Positions 21,632-33,663 of a stretch of DNA of 64,000 nucleotides are shown here, piece by piece. Origin of the DNA: Undaria pinnatifida (taxonomy: Eukaryota; Sar; Phaeophyceae; Laminariales; Alariaceae); assembly GCA_012845835.1 (NCBI GenBank), contig JABAKD010000019.1, positions 11,106,344 to 11,170,343 of the forward strand. The letters run 5' to 3'. Position numbers and translations under genes: made by a program. Numbering within the stretch: position 1 is the first letter of the stretch; each line of letters starts with the position of its first letter. Below the pieces are notes generated by a model that did not search any database, was not told the origin of the DNA, and worked only from the letters and a program-made list of their open reading frames with translations.

Positions 21632-22495
21632 CTATCGTAGAATCAGTTGGTGGGGAGGGAAAGAGTGATAGGACAGCGTATTAAAACCCATCCAGCTATC
21701 GCGTCCCAGGAGCACCGCGTGTTGCATAACTGAGGGCGGAACGACGCAGGCCCACACGGCGAGAGAGCTCGTCGGCTGTTCAGTCTGGATGAATCGGACG
21801 CTCAAGCGGACGCTCGTCGAAGTTCGTAGGGGAGCTGGTTTGCCGAATTCCCCCCAGGAATGAGGGGCAGAGCGCTGCTCGCAATTCACGGCGGCCACGC
21901 CACCCGCAAGCGTGTGCTTCAAGACGTCACCGCCGATGAAAGTCTGGGGGGAGCCAGTGTCTACGAGCGCGATAAAACCAAAAACTGTAGAGGCGGTGAT
22001 TCCGCTAAACACGGTAATTTTGATGGTAAAATAGGCGTCGTCGAGCGTAATCGTGCCGCGGACGAGGCCCGGGCCGTGCTCGGGGAGGGAGGGCGTGTCC
22101 GTGGGGGTGAGCGCGGCGCAAGAGGCGACAGCCAGCACATCAGGGCTGTGGTCCGCAGGCGCATCGGAAAAATGGGTCGAAAACTCCGAAGGAGGACCGG
22201 GGCAAGCATGTGATGAAAGCCGAAGGCGGGTCAGCGGTGCGGGGTTAATCTCATTAATCATCGGACTGTATCGGGGTGCAGAAATGAGAAGAAGAGGGGA
22301 GTGCCAACCCGTCCATATTGTGACGAAGGAGGTCGCGGACGGTAGAAAGAGCCTGTCTGAGCAAGTTCTTTCCTCGCCACAAGTGGGGGTCATGGGCGTC
22401 GGGGTCGTCCGCTCGGCGGCAATGCCCCACACCTGGTCAAAAGGGCTGGCTTCAGCTAAAAGCTTGTTACCCGTGACTAAAAGGTGGTGTTTCAT
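21632..22495 (-). pseudogene. Gypsy relic: aspartic protease
   Basis: The catalytic motif is FIALVDTGSPQTFIGGDV. It is followed by SVRLSVRF, VWACVVPPSVMQHAVLLGRD and SWMGFNTLSYHSF, matching the order in the young gypsy (VLLDTGSPSTFI ... HVVPDDAMTHAILIGRDGW). The reading frame is open across 287 codons, so this part is better preserved than the RT. Confidence 0.82.
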
Positions 22496-24117
22496 CTCCG
22501 GGTTTTGCGAAAACTTGGCGGAAGTCCCAGCGAGAACGGCGTTTTCGCGTTCCCGCTCTCCGACGGCATTATCGATAACCCCGGACGCTCCGTTCGATGC
22601 GCTTGTGCGATTGAGGTTCCGACGTGCTCAGTATGAGCTCCAGTGCACGGTGGTCGTGGAAGAGGCGTGCCTTTTCGGTCATCATAAATTGCTCTGCGCA
22701 AGAATACGAGACATCGTCGACGACAAACGCCGACGCTGTCCATTGCGAATAAATGGAGGAGGATTGCCAAAACAACTAGACGTTTGCCGTGGAACACTCG
22801 CGTGTAGGGTTAAAATTCGAGGGGGGTGAGCCCTCGGAGGGTATGGTTGAGGCGCGCAGTGCAGCCCTGAGGGGGCTCTGGGTCACCGACGCGGACCGCG
22901 GCACTGGTGTGCCGGTCACCGGCGGTGGGGCAACTATCGCGCGTAGGCAAAACATCGCCAAAAGTGTCTCTCTCTGCGCCAATCGATTGGGGGTCATCAG
23001 GGGCACGGGGCTCGGAGCCAGTTCTGCTTGACGAGAGGAGCGAGTCATCCGCACGACGGCGGACAGATACTCCGGGTACGTTGGCCGAAGGTTGTGGAGT
23101 CACCACGGGTTCGACGGGCAGTGTCGGGATCGCCTTTTCTACTGCTGCGGTGGAAGTCCAGGGGGGATGTTCGTGGTCGCACAAAGACCAAGGAGAGCCT
23201 GCAGACACTCCAGACGAACTTAAAAACGGGTCTCGGACGGGCGGCATTTGTGTGCCCGCCGGAGGAGGTTTCTGCCCTGTACCCACTCCTGAGGGAGTGG
23301 GCGGGGCAGCTAAGCTAGCTGAATCCTTTGCGATAGGGAACATACCAGAATGCCCACCGTTCATTCGGGGGAACGCCGAGTCGAGCGCCAAAGAGGGGCT
23401 CGGGGTTCCGGCGCCGGCTTTCCAGCACCTCAAATCAACCGTCGCCGTATGGTCGGGACCAGGAGGACGGGGTGTGTAGGAGTGAGGCGGGGGGCGACGC
23501 CCTTGCAAAGAGTTAATGTGGCGTGTTGGGTCTAAACCCAGGGCGCGCGTTGCGTGATGGGGAGTGTTGCTCAAGGCGAGAGCTCCCGGCGCGGCTGTGG
23601 GGCCATTACAAGACGTTTCAGCAGGCGTTGCAACACGCGTGGGCGGGACGCGGGGTTCGGGCGCAGCTGGCTTTAACCCCGGGCGGCGGCCAGTACATGG
23701 CTTTAAAGTCGGTACTATAGGCAAAGTGCCAGATGCGCGGCGATTTTCGGCGGCGGTTGGCAGCGAAGGAACGCGAGAGCTCGTCGCGGTAGCAAGATGT
23801 GCTGTGTCACAAAGCCTGGGGAGGTTGCCTGTACCCATGATCAACGTCCGGGGCTTGGGGTCAGTGGTCGAGGCTGGTCGGCGCTGGGCGCTAGACGAGC
23901 GTGGCACACGGACCTCTTGTGATATATATATATTTGTTCGCCTGGAAATTCTGTCGGTGGACGCGCAAGGGGTGCCGCACCACCGTTGGGGCGTCAATTA
24001 CCAGTGCGGAAAGTGCCGGGTTGACGCGCATTTAAGTTATTATTGTTCGATGGACCAAGGCGCATGATAGGGGCGCTATTCGTCGAGGGGTCGAGGGTGG
24101 GACTGATTGGTACACAG
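22496..24117 (-). pseudogene. Gypsy relic: Pro/Ser/Thr-rich linker between gag and protease
   Basis: A minus frame from 23997 to 22810 is open for 395 codons and dominated by Pro, Ser, Thr and Arg with no recognised fold. It sits between the zinc knuckle and the protease. Linkers here tend to be poorly conserved; its coding status is inferred from position and length only. Confidence 0.5.
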
Positions 24118-26859
24118 CTATGGCTGAGCTATTGGTATTTTTACCGTAGCCGCCGTCAGACCCTTGCTGTGAAAATCCGGAACGCGCGTCTTGTGAATTG
24201 TGAGCGGAGTTGGAGTTGTGTAACTGATCGTGGCTGTGTTGCCGGCCTGACCGGTGGCGGCGGCCCTTGCGAGAGCTGGTTCCGGGTCCTCCTGTTTTGT
24301 TGCCGCGGCGGTAGCGCAGCATGCCCTCTTGCCAGCGGCGGCACGCGGCGCCGTTGTCCCCGAGCTAACCAAGCTCGGGGTTGATGCACCCGCTAGCATT
24401 AATATAGTGTGCGAGCACCGTTTAAAACAATGTGACGTCTCGTGGCAATTAAAGCAGAGTCCTTGGTTATCACGAAGGGCTACCGCGCGTGCGGTCGGTG
24501 AGAGGAGGCTGCTCCATAGAGGTGGGTCATCGGTCGAAAATGTATAAGTAACGGTGCAAAAATCATCACAGTGCACAAGCGGCCAGTGCGAGTACGACGT
24601 GAATGAGACCCAGGTGTCGGTGGGGTTTTGTGAAACATTACTACCGGGTTGCGTTGCAAACCCGTCGCCCAAACAGAAGTCTGCGATGTCGCGTGACCCT
24701 GCCCACGGCCCGGGGCGGCAGGCGGGGGACCCGACGGGGTGGAAAGTCCCCCCGACACCGCAGGTAGCGAAAATAACCTTGCGCCGTTGATGGCTGGCGT
24801 TTTAGTATTTGCAAGGGCACCCAAAGCTAGCCACATGGCATCAACCGAGTCAAAAGGCTGAGGACGAGTTGCCAGCTCTCCAGGGTACAAACTAGGCATG
24901 AGCTGCGGAAACTGCTCGTTTACGCTAAGACGCACAATCTCCAGTACCAGCCCCAACCCTGGCGCCAACGCGCGCTCGCTGCCCGTAACCCCCGAAACGA
25001 CCAACCGAAAAGCGCGGTAGTAAGCCGCGTAAGGGGTACCGTTGGTTGGGCACGCCAAAAATTTGAAGCTCGCCAAGAGCAGACGCCGCGTCCACGTTGT
25101 CAAACTGCCGACTCAGCACTTGGAGGAGAAGGTCAAAAGTCGCCGGACCGGAATATCCTCGTTTGGTTGCTCGCGAGACCTGGCCAAAAATGTCATCAAT
25201 GACGGTGTTGAGGGCGGGGACGGACGGTTTGTCATGATTGATAGCACGCCCGATGGCTCGGTGGAGGGTGCGTTCCCACCCGGGGATCCAACCGGGGATT
25301 TTAGGCCGTCTCTACTGCAGCACGAATCGTAAATAATGAGGATGTCGGTTTGGGCTTCCTTGACCGAGCGCATCAGTTGTTGGGCGGCGAACGCCTGATT
25401 GGGGTGTGTGGGGGGCAAGGTTGTGATGCCCGCCATCTTGCGCGTGTCATTATTGACGCATTTGTACTTGACGGCGTCTATGTGTTCAGCTTTTGCGCGG
25501 GCGGCGGCCTCGTCTACGGCGGCCTGTCGTTCGTGGGCGAAAGCGGATGATAACGGCTGCCCGCTTTCGACGGAAATTGTCATTTTCGCCAAGCTCTCCG
25601 TAAAGGAGGCTACATCTATCAAGGACGGAATTTGCCTCTCAAGGGGTTGTACTACGTTGACGTCAGGGGGAGGTGACCCAACTTCCCCCTCCACCGAAAA
25701 GTCGGAGGGTGGGCCCGATGTGTAGGAATTAGCCCCCCGACCTGAGTTCTGGCGGCACGATTTCCCTCCAGAAGACCAGCTGTGGCCTCCTCCTCCCTTG
25801 GCGCGGTACAGCGACCCCATGCAGCGTACTTTCCCACCACCCCCACTGCTGTGGCCGAAGCCGCCGTGGTGATTCCTGCCGGAACCGCGTCCCCGACCGT
25901 CGCGGCCATCGCTCCCGCCACCCCCACGACGGTCGTGGCCACCACCGTCTCCGCCGCCACCGTCGCGGGTGCAGTTGAGGTTGGCGGCCTGGTACGCCAA
26001 ATCGTCGGCGTACTCCGAGGGGATCGGCCAGAGGACGCGCTCGGACGTGGACGCGTGGGCGCTCCTGAGCACGTCACAGAGGGCGCACACGATGACGGTG
26101 AGGTGCTGGGTGAAGTATGAAACCGGGCCCGTGTTGCCCCTCGCGTCACGCACCGATAGCCGCCGACCCGGTAGCTGGGCCAGCACTGCTTGGCCAGCAC
26201 TACCGACTCTGCTGCCACGACCTGGCCCGCTCGATCCGTGCCGAAATGCGCGCTTCTGTCCACTGCTGCATGCAGTGGACAGTGCTGTCCAGGAAGACCC
26301 CGTCCTTCGAGATGGTTGGTGTTACCGTGGCGGGATGGGCCACAGCTGCCGCGGGAGGGGCTCCCACAGCATCGGCGGGCGGGGCGCCCAGAAATTTGAT
26401 GGCTGCCGCCGCCGGGTGGTTCCCAGTGTCCGCGGCAGGGGCTCCCTCAGCAGGTAAAGCGCTCGTAAGAGAGGGGCGCGGCGTTGGTTGTGCGACAGGG
26501 TAGGGCTCAAGGGCCTGGGCTGGGGTTTCCGTGGCAACGGCGGCGGGGTAAGGCCCTGGGGCCTTGTACGGGGTTCCCGCGTCAGGAATGGCAGGAAAGC
26601 TCGAACAATAGGGCGCCATCGCAGCTGTAGCGGCGAGAACACGACCACTCCGGCGGTGCTTGTCGCCGGGCTTGGCGAGAACCCGTTTGGCTCGCTGGAC
26701 GGCAGCACCTGCCTCGTGCGACTTTCGGGCAGCCGCCGCCACCTCTGCTGCCCTAACGAGATCCCCCTCCTCCCCCTCCCGATGACGCGGGACCTCTCCT
26801 CGGCCGACCCCGTGACCTCCTCTACAACTGCTCTGATCCTCGTCCGATCCCGTAGACAT
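24118..26859 (-). pseudogene. Gypsy relic: gag with CCHC zinc knuckle
   Basis: A likely start is the ATG at 26859 (MSTGSDEDQSS). Segments in order: an Ala/Pro-rich region, SFTESLAKMTISVESGQP, then the capsid-like part (LSRQFDNVDAASALGELQIF, YYRAFRLVVSGVTGSERAL, FPQLMPSLYPGELATRPQPF) and the zinc knuckle CFNCHETSHCFKRC (C-x2-C-x4-H-x4-C) near 24420. At least three frameshifts separate these. Gag packages element RNA and forms the particle. Confidence 0.75.
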
Positions 26860-27220
26860 CTGGAGAAGGGGGGGGGGGGCAGGGGGGCGGGCCCCCGGAG
26901 GGGGAAAGGGGGGGGTGCGACGGTGAGTGGGACCCAGGCGTAGTAATATCGCGAAACATGGTTGTGCAGGGCGCGGTGATCTCTACTGCAGCACTGCGCG
27001 GGCTCTGCGCGCGCATATCAGTACAGGGGGCGTTGCTCCCAACCCTATCAGCAGTACGGATTGTGCTCTCAAAGGTGGCTGCGATCGCAGCAGTCGCAGC
27101 AGCGCTGTGGGGTGCTGGAGTAAAAACATATGAGACCGCAGACTCGTGCACCGCGGTGCCTGTGCTCGCAACAGCAGCAGCAACGACGTTGCTTGGTGCT
27201 GAAAACCATCTGCGGTCGCA

Positions 27221-27650
27221 ACAGCGGCGGCAGGCTCACGTACAACAGGGAGTACGCTCGCCGCAGCAGTACCAACAACACTGCGAGGCGCTGAGGCCGA
27301 AGAATCTGCGGTTGCAACAGCGGCAGCAGGCACGTGCACAACAGTGGGTACGCTCGCCACAGCATTACCAACAACAGGCGGGGCGCTGAGGCCGAAACAT
27401 CTGCGGTTGCAACAGCGGCGGCAGGCTCATGTACAACAGTGGGCACGCTCGCCACAGCAATACCAACAACACTGCGAGGCGCTGAGGCCGAAGCATCTGC
27501 GGTCGCAACAGCGGCGGCAGGCTCATGTACAACAGTGGGTACGCTCGCCACAGCAGTACTAAAAACACTGCGAGGCGCTGAGGCTGAAGCATCTGCGGTC
27601 GCAACAGCGGCGGCAGGTTCATGCACAGCGGTGGCTACGCTCGCCCCCGC
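27221..27650. repeat. 96-bp tandem repeat, about five copies
   Basis: The landmark ACAGCGGC starts at 27221, 27317, 27412, 27508 and 27604, a 95-96-bp period. Since 96 is a multiple of three, the minus-strand frame is preserved through the array. Confidence 0.9.
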
Positions 27651-28139
27651 AGCAGCGGCTTCGCTTCTGCAGCTGCTTGGCGTCGGAGGCGACCAGCGCT
27701 CCGAGCCGAGGGCTCGCGTAGAGGGGGGGGAAGTATCGAGCGCTGAAAACGTATTACCAATAGGGCCTTCTATACTGTTTTCAAGTGGTACTGGGTCGCC
27801 CGAAAAATCGTCGGTGGGCACAGCAGCATTACCATCTGCAGGAAAAGTTATCTCAGTGCGACCTGAATTGTATGTATGAGAGGTTGTGGGGGGGTCCGCC
27901 CCAGGCATGGGTGGGGGAAACTTCCCGAGAACAGGCCCTCGAGCCTCCCTACCAGGGCCAGCCCCGACCGTCCCTCTACCAGGAGCGGCTGCTGCGGTGG
28001 GTGGAGGGTATGCCTCGGCAAAATCTGTGCTTGTGTGTGGCTCGTGTTGCTTGGTTATGCATCAGCATGTGTGCAAACTTGCATTTGAACCAGGGCCGAG
28101 ACCAAGTCTATCTGCCGAAAGGGTGTGCATAGACGGCAA

Positions 28140-28520
28140 CGCTAACCCAGGGGTGCTGGGTAGTGCCGGGGGCAGAGGCATGGCTGGTGGCATGAGCGGC
28201 AACGCTACACCAGCAGGACTGGGTAGGGCTCGAAACCGAGGCGTGGCCGATGGCGTGAACGGCGATGTTACACCAGCAGGGCTGGGCACGGCTCGGAACA
28301 GAGGCGGTGGTGGCGTGAACGGCAATGATACACCAGCAGGACTGGGTACGGCTCGGAACAGAGACGTGGCTGGTGGCATGAACGTCAACACTACACCAGC
28401 GGGACTGAGTATGGCTCGGAACAGAGGCGTGGCAGGCGGCGTGAGCGGCAGCGCTACACAAGCAGGGCTGGGTATGGCTCCGGACACAGGCGTGGCTGGC
28501 GGCTTCGACGCAACAGAAGG
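28140..28520. repeat. 60-63-bp tandem repeat, five to six copies
   Basis: The landmark ACACCAGCAG (ACACAAG in the last) starts at 28207, 28270, 28330, 28393 and 28456. Unit lengths of 63 and 60 both keep the codon frame. Confidence 0.9.
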
Positions 28521-28840
28521 CGTGTGTGGTCGTTCAAACCTCGGCGTGCATACTGGTTCCAAATCTGACGTGAATGTTGAGTGAAAATATCTAGTTTCGC
28601 CGGAGGAGCGGCCCTCCTCGCGAACGTGGTCGATGGCGGGGGGGTTGCTGGTACCGGCGGTGAGCTGGTCTATGGCAAGGGGCTCATCCTGGGTCGCTCT
28701 GTTTGTCTCAGAGGGACGTGGGGAGCCCGTGTCAGGTGGATTTATCGGTGACGGAGAAAAACAAACGAGAGCTAGCAGCTTAGTCTACTCGTAAGTCGGA
28801 GAAATGAGCGATTGATGGGAGGGCTGCGAACAGAGAATGT

Positions 28841-28860
28841 CCAAAACCGCGACGACGCCA
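28841..28860 (-). other. Primer binding site of the gypsy relic
   Basis: TGGCGTCGTCGCGGTTTTGG lies directly inside the 5' LTR, which ends ACA. Its first 11 bases equal the primer site of the TRIMs and complement a tRNA-Ser-type 3' end; the rest has diverged. Confidence 0.72.
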
Positions 28861-29141
28861 TGTATCACAAGATTATGGGGCTGTTACAGACACAGGCCAC
28901 CCTTAGCAGGTTTCTCTACTAGGCAGGTTCCATGTTGGCCACTCACTTGTACTAGACAAACTCTTGTATCAGTTCCACAAACGCCACGGCCGAACTGAAT
29001 AGCGTTCAATTCCGCGAGGCAAAAACATCCTCCCCTTTATCCTATACGCACATGCTTTCAAAGGCATGTGAAACCCTTTTATATCCAGCCGTATCCCATA
29101 TATTGCGCCTTAATAGACTCCCGGGGGAATACCATAATACA
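28861..29141 (-). repeat. 5' LTR of the gypsy relic
   Basis: It is 281 bp and starts TGTATTATGGTATTCCC on the minus strand, ending GTGATACA against the primer site. It matches 16320-16589 apart from point changes and a few short indels. Confidence 0.88.
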
Positions 29142-30394
29142 CGAGTGACTCCGTACCTCAAGGACAAAAACGCTTTGGGCAATTTCTTCGGCCCAGGGTA
29201 CATTCCATTGCGGATTAATACCGCTAAATTAATTATACAGCATGAAAGGCCTTAAACTGCAAAAGAACAGAGGGGTCACTCGCGCGAGTGATCCCGAGCT
29301 AAAACCGCAAGAAAAATCCCCAATCGTTACCCCCTTCCTTAGCTTGGGTGTTTGCACGAACGCGTCAGTGCCCCCAGCGTGGGCGCCCCCCTGGGACGGG
29401 AATACGAGAGGATACATGCTACGGTGGAGATGCACCGTTTGTTTTCTGAGGCTTCTCACTCGAGGAGGCCCATACCCCACAGACGGTACGTTAGGTTAAC
29501 GAGTCAAGTGATTCACACTTCGTTTGGGCCCAAAAGCGCTCCCTCTATCGTAGCAGGCGTCAGGGGGTCTAAAGAGGCATCGCCTACGCTCGTCACAGGT
29601 GGTGTTGGACTGAGGCGGACCAAGGGGATACACGAAGGGAATTCGTGGCGGTAACGTTTGACGACGGCGAGGCATGTTCGGTCATTCTTGGGTGGAATAC
29701 CGTTCGCATTCGGTACCAACTGCCCAGCACCCGCTCGGGCGTTGCATAGCCGCTACCTCGATCTATAGCTGAATCACTAAGTATTGAAATTGGCCGAACT
29801 TGACACGAGCAGGTGCCAAGCGTTGCGATCGGCTGAATTTGACATGAGCAAGCGGTGGGTAGTTCTTTCGTCTGGTCAAGTTCGAGACGCGTTGTCCCGC
29901 GTTGCTTAAGACGCGCCCCACCACCGACTCAACGGACACCTATTTTCCCGTGGAGGAATTCATTTCAACCCTCTTGGAACGGTACTCATGCTTTTGGGGG
30001 CAACCTACTTGGAATTGGCGAGGAATAAGTTTTGCAGTCTTAAAAGGGTTAAGCGCGTACTTGCAGTAGGGAGGTAATCCATTCGAAGGAGGGGGCTATT
30101 TATCCAGGCGGTAGCCGAGATAAGATGGGCAGAGTCGCAGCGGGCTCAATCAAGCCGCGCACGTTTTGCTCAGTGCCATCGTCGCCATAATCTCTCAGGT
30201 GTACCAAAGCGCCACTGCGTTGCAGACGCCGCGAGAAGAATATGCTGGAGAGACGCACAAATGTGCACCCTGTTCGTACTAGCGACCGTGTGTATCGACT
30301 GAGTTGCGTTAGGACATCTGATTGGATGATTTGAGTAGCGCAACTGTCGATATGAGGTTGCCGAGCTAGCACATAGGAATACTCTTTGTGGTGC
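29142..30394. other. No supported gene between the gypsy relic and the copia element
   Basis: The short open stretches on both strands have no recognisable domain. Nothing else can be called. Confidence 0.5.
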
Positions 30395-30698
30395 TGCGGT
30401 AGTTCGGTAGACTGTACACACCTAAGGGTTATACATTGGACAGTAGGAGTACGTATGGTACATCGGACAGTTGTCAGGTAGAATACTCCCGCATTGTTGC
30501 TAGGGGTCGGATTAACGGCTTATTGCCGTGATCAGTACGTTGCAGTGGTCCGATTGTGTGCATCTTTCCGAAGTGGCGTGGGAGCTCGCAGCCTTTGTAC
30601 TCGCCCCACTCGTTCACTCCACTTCCCGACCTGTCTCTCCAGACCAAGGTCTCATTAATACAATATCTCTTTCTCCAGAAGTCACGGATTTACCAACA
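30395..30698 (+). repeat. 5' LTR of the copia element
   Basis: It is 304 bp, starts TGCGGTAGTT and ends ACCAACA. It matches 35896-36200. All differences fall in roughly the first 145 bases; the rest is identical. Identical short open frames at 30528 and 36030 are simply the two LTR copies. Confidence 0.92.
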
Positions 30699-30786
30699 TG
30701 CTATAGCGCATCAGTCGGATGCTGTTTCGTCCCCGTGGACTTGCTCGACTGGTCTGTCGAGGAAGGCTTGATCACCATGCCTCATC

Positions 30787-32160
30787 ATGGCTGAACTGGG
30801 GACCGCGAATCCTGCGGTCAACCCATCTCAGGATGGATCGCAAGAGGTTGGTGAGAGGATGGGTTCCTTAGAGACACAGTTGTCTGAGCTTGCGACTCTA
30901 GTGTCATCTCAGCAAGATCTACTTGAGTCGCTCGTTGAGATGAAGCAAGGGAAGGAAGTGGAGTCCTCTGGGTCGGAGCGTGTTGCACCTAGAGACACCG
31001 GACTAGACGCTGGTGCGCACCATTCGGGTGCCACCGACGGGGCCGCGGGAAGTATGGGCGGCGATGCCCAAGGCTTTGGCGTGTCCAGCATGCGGGTTGG
31101 AAGTAGGAGAGCTAGCTCAGGCTTGAACCCCCATGTATCTGCTGAAAATCGTTCCTTTGTTCCTGCAGTAAACTTTGGTTCGATTCACGGAGGGCTGCCG
31201 TAGGTAGCCAGTCCGCTGTTCCGCCCGTTCCTTCTCTGTCGAGTGAGTGGTGGGAAAACGTCGCCAGTGGAAACACACTGATTCCTGGGGCTGACATTAC
31301 TGACACAGGAGAGAAGTTGGGTAGATGTCCTTTTAAAGTTCCCAAAGCTTCTGTTTTTGACGGCAGCGACGTGTCGTACCCCTCATGGTCGCAAAACGTC
31401 TGCTGAGTGCCCGACACAACAAGCTGTATGAGACGTTTGTTCCCGAGATTGAGATTCCGATTGCAGACATTGGTTTTGACTTGACCCCCTGGATAGAGAA
31501 GGGTTTCAATGTGGATGTGATTCATCAGGCGGAGATGGCTTGGTGGTTTCTGTTCGACTGCTTGAAGAAGGATAGTCTGAAAACCATGGCACGCTGGTTC
31601 CCCCAGCACGGCGTTTCGTGTGCTAAAGGATCATTTCCTGCCGTTGAGTCAGAGTTAGATTCGTGTGCAGGAGGAGAAACTGAAGTCACTGCGCATGCCT
31701 TCGAACGAAAATCCCGCAACCTTCTTTGCATCCATGAGAGAGACGCTTGGTGTTCTGCAAATGATTGCAGTCAAGAACGATGACAGGGAGGTGTGCAATC
31801 TGATGCTTGAAGGGCTGTCGCGCGGAGTACAAGACTTTGCGTGAGACTCTTATGGTGTTCTGTCTGAATAACCCATCGTTTATCGAGACTTTAGTGCGTG
31901 AGCGTTACCTAGACTTGCAGGCACAGGGTGGTTCGAAGAAGCACAGTAGTGTTGCTCTGGTGTCTAGGACTGAGAGGAAGAGTAGCAAGAAGCACAACAA
32001 CAAGCTGAAGTCTAACTCCGAGTCTGATTCGTCCAAGAAAACGACTTTTTAGGGAAAGTATTTCAAGTGTGGGAAGAAGGGTCACTTGAGGAAGGACTGC
32101 CTGGCTCGCATCATCGCTCATCCCACACAGACTGGAAAACCCGAGGCCGACGAGGATTAG
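30787..32160 (+). pseudogene. Copia gag
   Basis: It starts at ATG 30787 (MAELGTANPAVNPSQDG) with a coiled-coil-like stretch, LETQLSELATLVSSQQDLLE. Frameshifts fall near 31200, 31380 and 31660. Later segments include YETFVPEIEIPIADIGFD and FASMRETLGVLQM, and a zinc-knuckle region near 32056-32100 reads KYFKCGKKGHLRKDC, where the first Cys of C-x2-C is Tyr. In-frame TAG codons lie at 32050 and 32158. The second could be a true gag end, but the frame continues straight into the integrase ORF. Confidence 0.8.
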
Positions 32161-32187
32161 CGCGGTGAGAGGTCTGACGTTTCTTAT

Positions 32188-33663
32188 TTGGAGTGTCTGC
32201 TAGCACGCCGGAATTATGTGACTGTGCAGGCATGTGAAGAGTTGGGCAGTATGACGTATGATGTTTCTTGTTTGAAGTGTCTGCTAACATCGCGAGATGA
32301 TCTGATTTTGAGTGCTGTCAACAAGGATATGATTATGAACGCTGTTAACAAGTCTAAGTATTTCGAGGATTGGTATGCGGACACGGGCACTGCTTTTCAC
32401 ATGACGGATTATCTCGATTGCATGAAGGATTTGAAGCCTTGCCAGAAGAACGTTAATGGGATTGGTGGCGTGTCTTGTGAGGTAGAATTCTCTGGAACGC
32501 TGGAGTTGGTCTTTGTGACTGCTGACAGCGAGTTTTCAGTAGAGCTGAAGAACGTCTTGTACTCCCCTAACTTGGGATACAACCTCTTTTCTCCGAGCGC
32601 AGAGTTTGATGGCGAGTCATGGAATGATCTTGGTGGTCATGATGGTGTTATGACTGCTGTTCAAGGACAAGTTACTTTTCAAAACTTCGATGGCATGCTG
32701 ATTGCGACTGCGTATCGTCTAGGAGAAGACTCTATTGGTACGGTGTTGGCTGCCCTCACTCCTTCAAACCCCAAGCATGAAACCACGATGGATATTAACG
32801 AGTTCCATAACATTTATGCTCATTGGCACGAGGGATTGCTTCATACTACTGCAAAGCGACTAGGTACCGAGTTGGTTGGTGACATGCATGCTTGTACGGG
32901 ATGCTCAATGTCGAAGGCTATTAAGAAAGGAATTTCTCATGAAACTAAACGTAGATCAGACAAGAAGTTGGGCAGAGTTTTTGTTGACCTGGGAGGAAGG
33001 AAGGACGTTGCGACCGTAGGGGGTAAACATTACCCCATGATTGTGAAGGACGATTTCACAAGGCGTGCACGGATGTATCTCCTGATAAATAAATCAGACG
33101 CTGGCAGTGCTTTCCGAAGTTTTCTTGCGAGTGTGCGTGCTGATGGGATCCCATCATTGGTTGAGACTGTTAGATCTGACAATGGAGGGGGGGTTTTCGG
33201 GGGGGAATTCGCATCTGTGTGCTATAAGCTTTTGATCAAACAAGAGTTCACTCCGGCTTATAGTTCGCAATATAATGGTGTTGCAGAGCGTGGCTTGGGA
33301 TTGATTGAGGAGGCCGCGATGGCGGCTCGTATTCCGGCGAAAGTTCTTTTTGGGCATGTGCAGTTACCTAAGACTGACAAACTCTGGGCTGAAGCTATGC
33401 ACTGGGCTTGCGAAGCAATGGACCACACCACATGTTCTGCTAACCCTGACTCTAAGTCACCGTATGAGATGTGGTATGGAGAACCTCGTCCTGCTAGACC
33501 GTATCCGTTTTTGAAACCGGCGTACTGCAGGTGGCAGCGACCGTCGAAGCTGTTAAGGAAGGGTGAGGGTTGCTTTAATGTCGGCCCTTCGAGAGATCAC
33601 CCCCGTGATTGTCATAGAGTACTTACGAGGGCTGGGACTATTCAGGAGAAACGAGAGATGTGA
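32188..33663 (+). pseudogene. Copia protease and integrase
   Basis: This is open for 491 codons. The protease active site is WYADTGTAFHMT (D-T-G), with SGTLELVFVTADSE and NVLYSPNLGYNLFSPS after it. The integrase zinc part includes HWHEGLLH and CTGCSMSK. The core has GRVFVDLGG, ETVRSDNGGGVFGGEF and YSSQYNGVAERGLGLIEE, so the three acidic DDE positions are present. WAEAMHWACEAMDHT and SPYEMWYGEPRP follow. The frame is lost just after GTIQEKREM at 33661. Confidence 0.9.

Larger units (their letters stand above)
27069..28562 (-). pseudogene. Gypsy relic: extra upstream ORF with two tandem protein-repeat blocks
   Basis: Two open stretches, 28562-28062 and 27908-27069, are in the same frame with a stop between them. 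They lie between the primer site and the gag start. The first carries five to six 21-residue repeats (FRAVPSPAGVSLPFTPP type). The second carries five 32-residue repeats (VVHEPAAAVATADASASAP type). I do not recognise either. It may be a lengthened gag N-terminus, an accessory ORF, or repeat expansion in a leader that stayed open by base composition. Confidence 0.4.
16320..29141 (-). mobile_element. Decayed Ty3/gypsy chromovirus, full length with both LTRs
   Basis: The element reads right to left: 5' LTR 28861-29141, primer site, repeat-rich upstream ORF, gag, PR, remnant of RT, RNase H, integrase, chromodomain-like end, 3' LTR 16320-16589. Frames are broken many times. The RT catalytic core is missing and a SINE splits the integrase. 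No target duplication is visible (CCGCT left, CGAGT right). It is far more decayed than the gypsy at the right edge of the window and is not the same copy lineage, although the domain order agrees. Confidence 0.9.

Noticed and set aside
27221-28520. CRISPR-like array
   Set aside because: The units are long (60-96 bp), directly tandem without unique spacers, and lie in a eukaryotic retroelement.
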